NCBI GenBank assembly: GCA_910588205.1
Contig: CAJUQK010000001.1
Span: 124,001 to 188,000, forward strand
Direction: 5' to 3'
DNA length: 64,000 nt
From: an uncultured Eggerthellaceae bacterium
Lineage (GTDB): Bacteria > Actinomycetota > Coriobacteriia > Coriobacteriales > Eggerthellaceae
The notes below the pieces were generated by a model that was not told the origin of the DNA, did not search any database, and saw only the letters and a list, made by a program, of their open reading frames with translations. The position numbers and the translations under genes are program-made. This document shows, piece after piece, positions 59,432 to 64,000 of this stretch (within the stretch, counting starts at the first letter, position 1; each line of letters opens with the position of its first letter).

Positions 59432-60844
59432 TCAGAGATCCTTCATCATGGATTGCAAACGGCGGATATCCCCCATGCCCATCCCGCCAAGACCAGGCAT
59501 GCCTCCCTTGCGCTTCTTGCCCTTCTTCCCCTTCTTGCCGCGTCCTGCCTGCTGAGCCAGACCTGCTGTCATCTTCTTGACCATCTTCTTGGTCTCGTTG
59601 TATTTCTTCATGAGATTGTTGACATCCGTTACCGTGACGCCTGCACCTGCCGCAATGCGCTTGCGACGTCCCGCATTCAGCACGTCGGGGTGCTCTCGCT
59701 CCTGCTTGGTCATGGAGTTGATGATGATCTCCATCTCATCCAGAGCATTCTCATCCACCTGGCCCGAACCGAGCATCTTATCTCCGCCGGGCAGTGCGCT
59801 CACGAGCTTGGAGATGCCGCCCATCTTCTTGACTTGGCGGTTCATGGTGATGAAGTCATTCAGGGTGAGGTTGCCACGGGCCAGCTCCTCGGCCTCCATC
59901 TGCTCTTCCTCAGCCTGCTGAACGCGAACGGCATTCTCGATGAGAGATACCACATCCCCCATGCCGAGAATGCGCTTCGCCATGCGGTCGGGGTGGAACT
60001 CCTCAAGAGAATCAGGTTTCTCACCGGAAGAGATGAACTTGATGGGCTTGCCCGTCACCTCTCGCACGGATAGCGCACCACCGCCACGAGCGTCGCCATC
60101 CATCTTCGACATGATAACGCCATCGAAATCGACCATCTCGGCGAAGGCTTGGACCACACCCACCACATCTTGACCGGTCATGGCATCGACCACCATGAGG
60201 ATCTCATCTGGGGAGGTTGCTTCCTTGATGGCCGCCGCTTCTTCCATCATAGCCTCGTCTACATGGAGCCGTCCCGCGGTGTCAACGATGACCACATCCC
60301 GCAGGTTATCAATGGCATCTTGGATGCCATCCTTGGCGATCTTAACGGGATCTTCCCCATCTTCTCGGAATACCCGAACGCCTATCTCTCCACCTAAGGT
60401 CTCAAGCTGATCGGCAGCGGCAGGACGATAGATGTCGCAGGCAACCAGCAACGGCGAATGGCCCTCCCGCTTCAGGCGATAGGCCAGCTTGGCACAGGCT
60501 GTGGTCTTGCCGGAACCTTGAAGCCCTACCAACATGATGACGCTGGGGATGCGCCCTGATAGCTTGAGCTTCGCTTGCTCTTGACCGAGAAGCTCCGTCA
60601 GCTCATCCAGTACGATCTTCACCACGTTCTGAGCCGGCGTGAGCGAATCCATCACCTCAGCAGTGAGGCACCGCTCCTTGGTACGGGAGACGAAGGCCTT
60701 CACCACTTTGAAGTTGACATCGGCCTCCAGAAGTGCCAAACGTATCTCACGCATGGCCGCGTTGATGTCTTCCCCCGTCAGGCGCCCTTTGCTCTTGAGT
60801 CCCGAGAAGATACCTTGTAAACGTTGTGAGAGGTTCTCAAGCAT
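59432..60844 (-). CDS. ffh: signal recognition particle protein (Ffh/SRP54)
   Basis: A 470-residue SRP GTPase that targets nascent membrane proteins. N domain (1-~85), G domain with GLQGSGKTTACAKLA, VDTAGRLHVD and SKMDGDARGG, and a Met-rich M domain (from ~300) ending in a Gly/Lys-rich tail (GRGKKGKKGKKRKGGMPG) before GMGDIRRLQSMMKDL. The start is 13 bases after the ftsY stop. SRP RNA is not in the window. Confidence 0.96.
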   Translation of the reverse strand: MLENLSQRLQGIFSGLKSKGRLTGEDINAAMREIRLALLEADVNFKVVKAFVSRTKERCLTAEVMDSLTPAQNVVKIVLDELTELLGQEQAKLKLSGRIPSVIMLVGLQGSGKTTACAKLAYRLKREGHSPLLVACDIYRPAAADQLETLGGEIGVRVFREDGEDPVKIAKDGIQDAIDNLRDVVIVDTAGRLHVDEAMMEEAAAIKEATSPDEILMVVDAMTGQDVVGVVQAFAEMVDFDGVIMSKMDGDARGGGALSVREVTGKPIKFISSGEKPDSLEEFHPDRMAKRILGMGDVVSLIENAVRVQQAEEEQMEAEELARGNLTLNDFITMNRQVKKMGGISKLVSALPGGDKMLGSGQVDENALDEMEIIINSMTKQEREHPDVLNAGRRKRIAAGAGVTVTDVNNLMKKYNETKKMVKKMTAGLAQQAGRGKKGKKGKKRKGGMPGLGGMGMGDIRRLQSMMKDL

Positions 60845-60856
60845 GATGGCTCCTTA

Positions 60857-62014
60857 CTACCACTTCTCCCAGAAATGCTTCTTCGCGGGCTCTGCTGCCT
60901 TGCGCGCATCGTCCATCTCCACGAATTCCGCCCATGACATCGTAGCCGACTCCTCAGGAGCAGCTGCATCATCGAGTGGTCCGGCTTCATCTGCGCGAGG
61001 AGCCTCCTCCGGTGGCAGAGTGAAACCCACATCCTCAGATATGATCTCCTCCGAAGGTAGGTTAGCATCCTCCCCATGATCTTCCTCACGGGCAAGGTCA
61101 TCCTGCTCGTAGTCACCTATGAGAGCAGCCACGAAATCAGAAGGACGGAAATCCCGGAGGTCATCGATGGATTCGCCCACCCCAGCCTTGATGATAGGCA
61201 GCCCAAGCTCATGAGAGATCGCCAAAGCGATGCCACCCTTAGCGCTCCCGTCCAGCTTCGTCAGGATAAGCGCATCCAGATCGAGCGCCTTATCGAACTC
61301 CCGCGCCTGCTGCAAGCCATTCTGACCGGTAGTGGCATCGATGACGAGAACGGTATAGACCGGCAGCTTCGAGCGCTTCCGCGTCACCGCCACCACCTTC
61401 TCCAGCTCCCGCATGAGATCATCGGAGGTATGGAGACGGCCGGCGGTATCTATCAGCACCAGATCCGCTCCCTGCTCTTCGGCCTGCTCCAGGGTATCGA
61501 AACAGACACTGGCTGGGTCAGACCCCCGCTCCCGGGTGACGATGGGCACAGCTGCCCGCTCGGCCCAGATCTCCAGCTGCTCTATGGCCGCAGCTCGGAA
61601 CGTATCCGCAGATCCCAGGATGACCGTACGCCCTGCCTGGGCTGCTTCGTTCGCCAGCTTCCCTACGGTGGTGGTCTTACCCGTACCATTGATGCCCACG
61701 AAGAGGACGACGGCAGGTTTGCCTCCCAGTATCTCTTGGCCACCCTCGGCGAAGGCCCCTTGGATCTCCTCGCTCAAAAGGTCGAGCACCGCATAGGCAT
61801 CAGGAAGCGCTGATCGCGTAGCCCTATCTCGAAGGTTCTCGATGATCTGGAAAGAAGCCGCGCCCCCTATATCACTCAGGATCAGCGTCTCCTCCAGATC
61901 CTCCCAAAAGCCCTCGTCCAGCTCAGGCCCTCGGCCGAGAAGGACGTTCATGCTCTCTTTGAACTTATCCCGGGACTTCGCAAGGCCCTCGGTCATACGT
62001 TCGAAGACACCCAT
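60857..62014 (-). CDS. ftsY: signal recognition particle receptor FtsY, with a C-terminal acidic tail
   Basis: A 385-residue SRP receptor. N domain (1-~95), G domain with FVGINGTGKTTTVGKLA (G1 at ~107-114), LIDTAGRLHTSDDL, ILTKLDGSAKGG and GVGESIDDLRDF. The usual N-terminal acidic A region is reduced to a few residues (MGVFERMTEGLAKSRDKF), while ~85 residues after the G domain are strongly acidic and end in an aromatic/basic KKHFWEKW. So the membrane/SecYEG-contact region may be moved to the C-terminus. ATG after AAGGAGGAGAG; 46 bases after smc. Confidence 0.94.
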   Translation of the reverse strand: MGVFERMTEGLAKSRDKFKESMNVLLGRGPELDEGFWEDLEETLILSDIGGAASFQIIENLRDRATRSALPDAYAVLDLLSEEIQGAFAEGGQEILGGKPAVVLFVGINGTGKTTTVGKLANEAAQAGRTVILGSADTFRAAAIEQLEIWAERAAVPIVTRERGSDPASVCFDTLEQAEEQGADLVLIDTAGRLHTSDDLMRELEKVVAVTRKRSKLPVYTVLVIDATTGQNGLQQAREFDKALDLDALILTKLDGSAKGGIALAISHELGLPIIKAGVGESIDDLRDFRPSDFVAALIGDYEQDDLAREEDHGEDANLPSEEIISEDVGFTLPPEEAPRADEAGPLDDAAAPEESATMSWAEFVEMDDARKAAEPAKKHFWEKW

Positions 62015-62060
62015 TCTCTCCTCCTTGGTCCGAACCGTTGAGAAAGCCTGCGGCCTGTGC

Positions 62061-64000
62061 TCAAGATGCTTTGGTACGAAGCGTATCCTCCAGCTTCTGG
62101 GATAGCACCTTCGTCACCCCGTCTGCCTGCATGGATACGCCAAAGAGCACATCAGCCATCTCCATGGTACGACGCTGGTGGGTGATCATGATGAGCTGAG
62201 TGGTTGCCCGCATCTGATCTATGTAGCTGGTCAAACGCCGCAGGTTGGAATCATCCAGGGCCGCCTCCACCTCATCTAAGATGTAGAAGGGCGTAGCGCG
62301 GGTCTTGTACAGGGCGAACAGGAGCGCCAGCGCCGTCAAAGACTTCTCACCACCGGACATGAGCGACATCTTGGTGATGCGCTTGCCCGCAGGTTGAGCG
62401 TTCACTTCGATGCCCGCCTCTTCGATATCCTCGGGCTTATCTAGGGAAAGGTAAGCGCTACCACCGGGGAAGAGAGCTGAGAATATGGCCTTGAAGTTCT
62501 CGTTCACCTCTTCGAAGGTACGTGCGAAATCGTCTTTCATCCGCTCTTCGATGACGCGGTTGATGCGGCTCAAGGAACGGGCCGCGCTGCGCAGATCCGC
62601 CAGTTGGGATTGGAGGTAATCATGACGGACCTTGAGCTCTTCGTATTCCTGGGCCGCGTCAGGGTTGATGGTCCCCAGGTTGGAGATGCGCCGCGTCAAA
62701 CGGAAGGATTCCTCCTCCATGAGGGAGCGATCCTCTGGAGCCGGGGTGAGCAACGCACGCTCAAGGGGAATCTGGCAATCCTCCGTAATGACAGTGACAG
62801 CAGCTTGGACCTGCATCTCGGCTCGCGCCTTGTCCACGCGAATGGCAGCCAAGGCTTCTGAAGCGCTATCGTAAGCATCCTGAGCCTGGCGCGCCTCTTC
62901 TCGCAGTTGCTGCATCTGAGCATGGAGGGAATCCGTGGAGCTCTTCGCGGAAGTGGATGCATCTTCAAGGGTGCTCATGGTGCATCGAGCCGCCTGAGCT
63001 ATGACATCCAAAAGGGAGAGGACCGGTTCGAGTCTGCGAGCGCTCACCTGCTTCACAGTCAAGACCTTGCCATCCTCCTCGCGACTGGCTTGTAAGCTCT
63101 CCAATTCAGCTAACGCACCTTGGATGACCCGCTCTGAATAGGTGCTCCGCTCAGCCAACTTCGCTGATTCCAAGCGGGCTTCCGCCAGCTTCGATGATGC
63201 CTCTTCTAGCTCTTCCCGTTCGGGTGCCATCTGAGCCTCAAGTTGCTCGACCGCAGATCGGCTCTCAGCCACCCGGGAGGATATCTCCGCCAAACGAGTT
63301 TCCATGGCCTGGATGTCCGGAAGGGCGGCTTGGGCTGTACCGCTCTCTTCCTCGAGCGTCTTCTCAAGGGCTTCGAGCTCTCGTGTGATAGAGGAGAGCT
63401 TCTGGGCGGCGGCATCGGCGGCCTGGCGAGCCCCCTGAGCGCTTCCCTTGAGAGAAGCGAGCTTCTCTTTGAGGTCAAGGCTTTCGGTTTGGGCCCGCAT
63501 GAGCGCTTCTTCGGCACGCTCAGCCTCAGCGGAAGCACGAACGGTGGAGGCCTTCGCCTGCTCCAAGGAAGCCTTGAGCTCCTCGATGCGGCGAAGCCGG
63601 GAGAGCACGCCGGATTCTGCGCCCTTGGCCCGAGCGTTCAGCATCACCTTTCCGCTTGGGAAGACGATATCTCCCTCAGGTGTGGCGAAACGCATAGCGG
63701 CTCTGTCCTCTGCATGGGCGCTGAGCGCCTCTTCCAAGCTGGAGCAGAGGATGACATCCCCCAGTAAAGATGCAACGACCATTCGCTCTTCAGGGGCGAC
63801 GGTCAGCAGATCCAAGAGCCGCTGACCCTTTGGAGCGGCGCTACCCGCATCAGAAACGGTTGTGCGCGCCTGGGAAGCATCCTGGGTCATGAGCAAAGTC
63901 ACAGAACCCGCCTCATCCTCCCTCACTGCAGACGAGGCCACCTCTATCTCAGCGGCACCTTGGACCACCAAGGCAGACAGATCGGTTGAGAGGAGCGCCT
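62061..64000 (-). CDS. smc: chromosome segregation protein SMC, C-terminal half (runs off the right edge)
   Basis: The last ~646 codons of a structural-maintenance-of-chromosomes ATPase; the gene continues beyond base 64000 (the frame is open to the edge and reads STDLSALVVQGA, part of the hinge-entry region). Hinge (to ~150 codons in), right-hand coiled coil (LKASLEQAKASTVRASAEAE onward), then the C-terminal ATPase lobe with the signature SLMSGGEKSLTALALLFALY and Walker B FYILDEVEAALDD. Organises the chromosome together with ScpAB. smc-ftsY-ffh is the classic Gram-positive order. Confidence 0.95.
   Translation of the reverse strand, partial: ALLSTDLSALVVQGAAEIEVASSAVREDEAGSVTLLMTQDASQARTTVSDAGSAAPKGQRLLDLLTVAPEERMVVASLLGDVILCSSLEEALSAHAEDRAAMRFATPEGDIVFPSGKVMLNARAKGAESGVLSRLRRIEELKASLEQAKASTVRASAEAERAEEALMRAQTESLDLKEKLASLKGSAQGARQAADAAAQKLSSITRELEALEKTLEEESGTAQAALPDIQAMETRLAEISSRVAESRSAVEQLEAQMAPEREELEEASSKLAEARLESAKLAERSTYSERVIQGALAELESLQASREEDGKVLTVKQVSARRLEPVLSLLDVIAQAARCTMSTLEDASTSAKSSTDSLHAQMQQLREEARQAQDAYDSASEALAAIRVDKARAEMQVQAAVTVITEDCQIPLERALLTPAPEDRSLMEEESFRLTRRISNLGTINPDAAQEYEELKVRHDYLQSQLADLRSAARSLSRINRVIEERMKDDFARTFEEVNENFKAIFSALFPGGSAYLSLDKPEDIEEAGIEVNAQPAGKRITKMSLMSGGEKSLTALALLFALYKTRATPFYILDEVEAALDDSNLRRLTSYIDQMRATTQLIMITHQRRTMEMADVLFGVSMQADGVTKVLSQKLEDTLRTKAS

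Overview
The window reads as ordinary chromosomal DNA of an anaerobic Actinomycetota. The best fit is class Coriobacteriia (Eggerthellaceae-like), but that is an inference: there is no rRNA operon here, and it rests on the moderately high GC content, frequent GTG/TTG starts with strong AAGGAGG-type Shine-Dalgarno sites, an actinobacterial-style sigma factor with a Lys/Ala-rich N-terminus, a long K+-type membrane pyrophosphatase, and fermentative or amino-acid-centred genes (threonine aldolase, APC permease, formamidase, Na+/amino-acid symporter). I see no prophage, integrase, IS transposase or CRISPR array.

Layout. 0-6.6 kb: start of a stand-alone GMP synthase ATPase (minus), threonine aldolase (plus), then a minus-strand run of APC permease, formamidase, rnhA and hppA. 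6.7-14.9 kb: the rimP-nusA-ylxR-infB-rbfA-nrnA-truB-ribF translation operon (minus), with a promoter and an intrinsic terminator ahead of rimP that look like an attenuator. 14.9-17.4 kb: GtrA, a PaaK-like ligase and a DNA-binding-domain-less LysR effector domain (plus). 17.4-22.2 kb: leuA, a repeat-rich 530-base gap, serC-serA. 22.2-28.7 kb: HemN-like radical SAM protein (plus) and a five-gene minus operon (VTC polyphosphate-polymerase-like, DUF4956, beta-helix lipoprotein, response regulator, histidine kinase). 28.8-38 kb: ilvB-ilvH, prfA-prmC-punA, trxA/trxB, and a zinc-ribbon protein with thrS. 38-44.4 kb: valS, clpX, clpP, tig. 44.4-50.4 kb: tRNA-Leu with a symporter (plus), alkyltransferase-like protein, nitroreductase, phosphoesterase, and tRNA-Asn followed by queD-queE-queC-queF. 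50.4-55.8 kb: rpoD, priA, metK, the last with a SAM-class riboswitch. 55.9-58.1 kb: an ECF sigma factor and DUF4179 anti-sigma-like operon (the latter apparently frameshifted). 58.2-64 kb: an endonuclease IV homologue lacking several zinc ligands, a repeat-filled gap, and ffh-ftsY-smc (smc runs off the right edge).

Most genes are housekeeping and operon spacing is tight (many 1-14 base overlaps). The items most worth a second look are: the rimP/nusA leader attenuator; the metK riboswitch whose closing helix contains the Shine-Dalgarno; a family of eight short palindromic repeats with a conserved CGTAGG flank and covarying arms; the VTC/DUF4956/beta-helix/two-component operon; the degenerate endonuclease IV; the tRNA-Asn-queuosine operon linkage; the Cys/His tail on NusA and the C-terminal acidic tail on FtsY.
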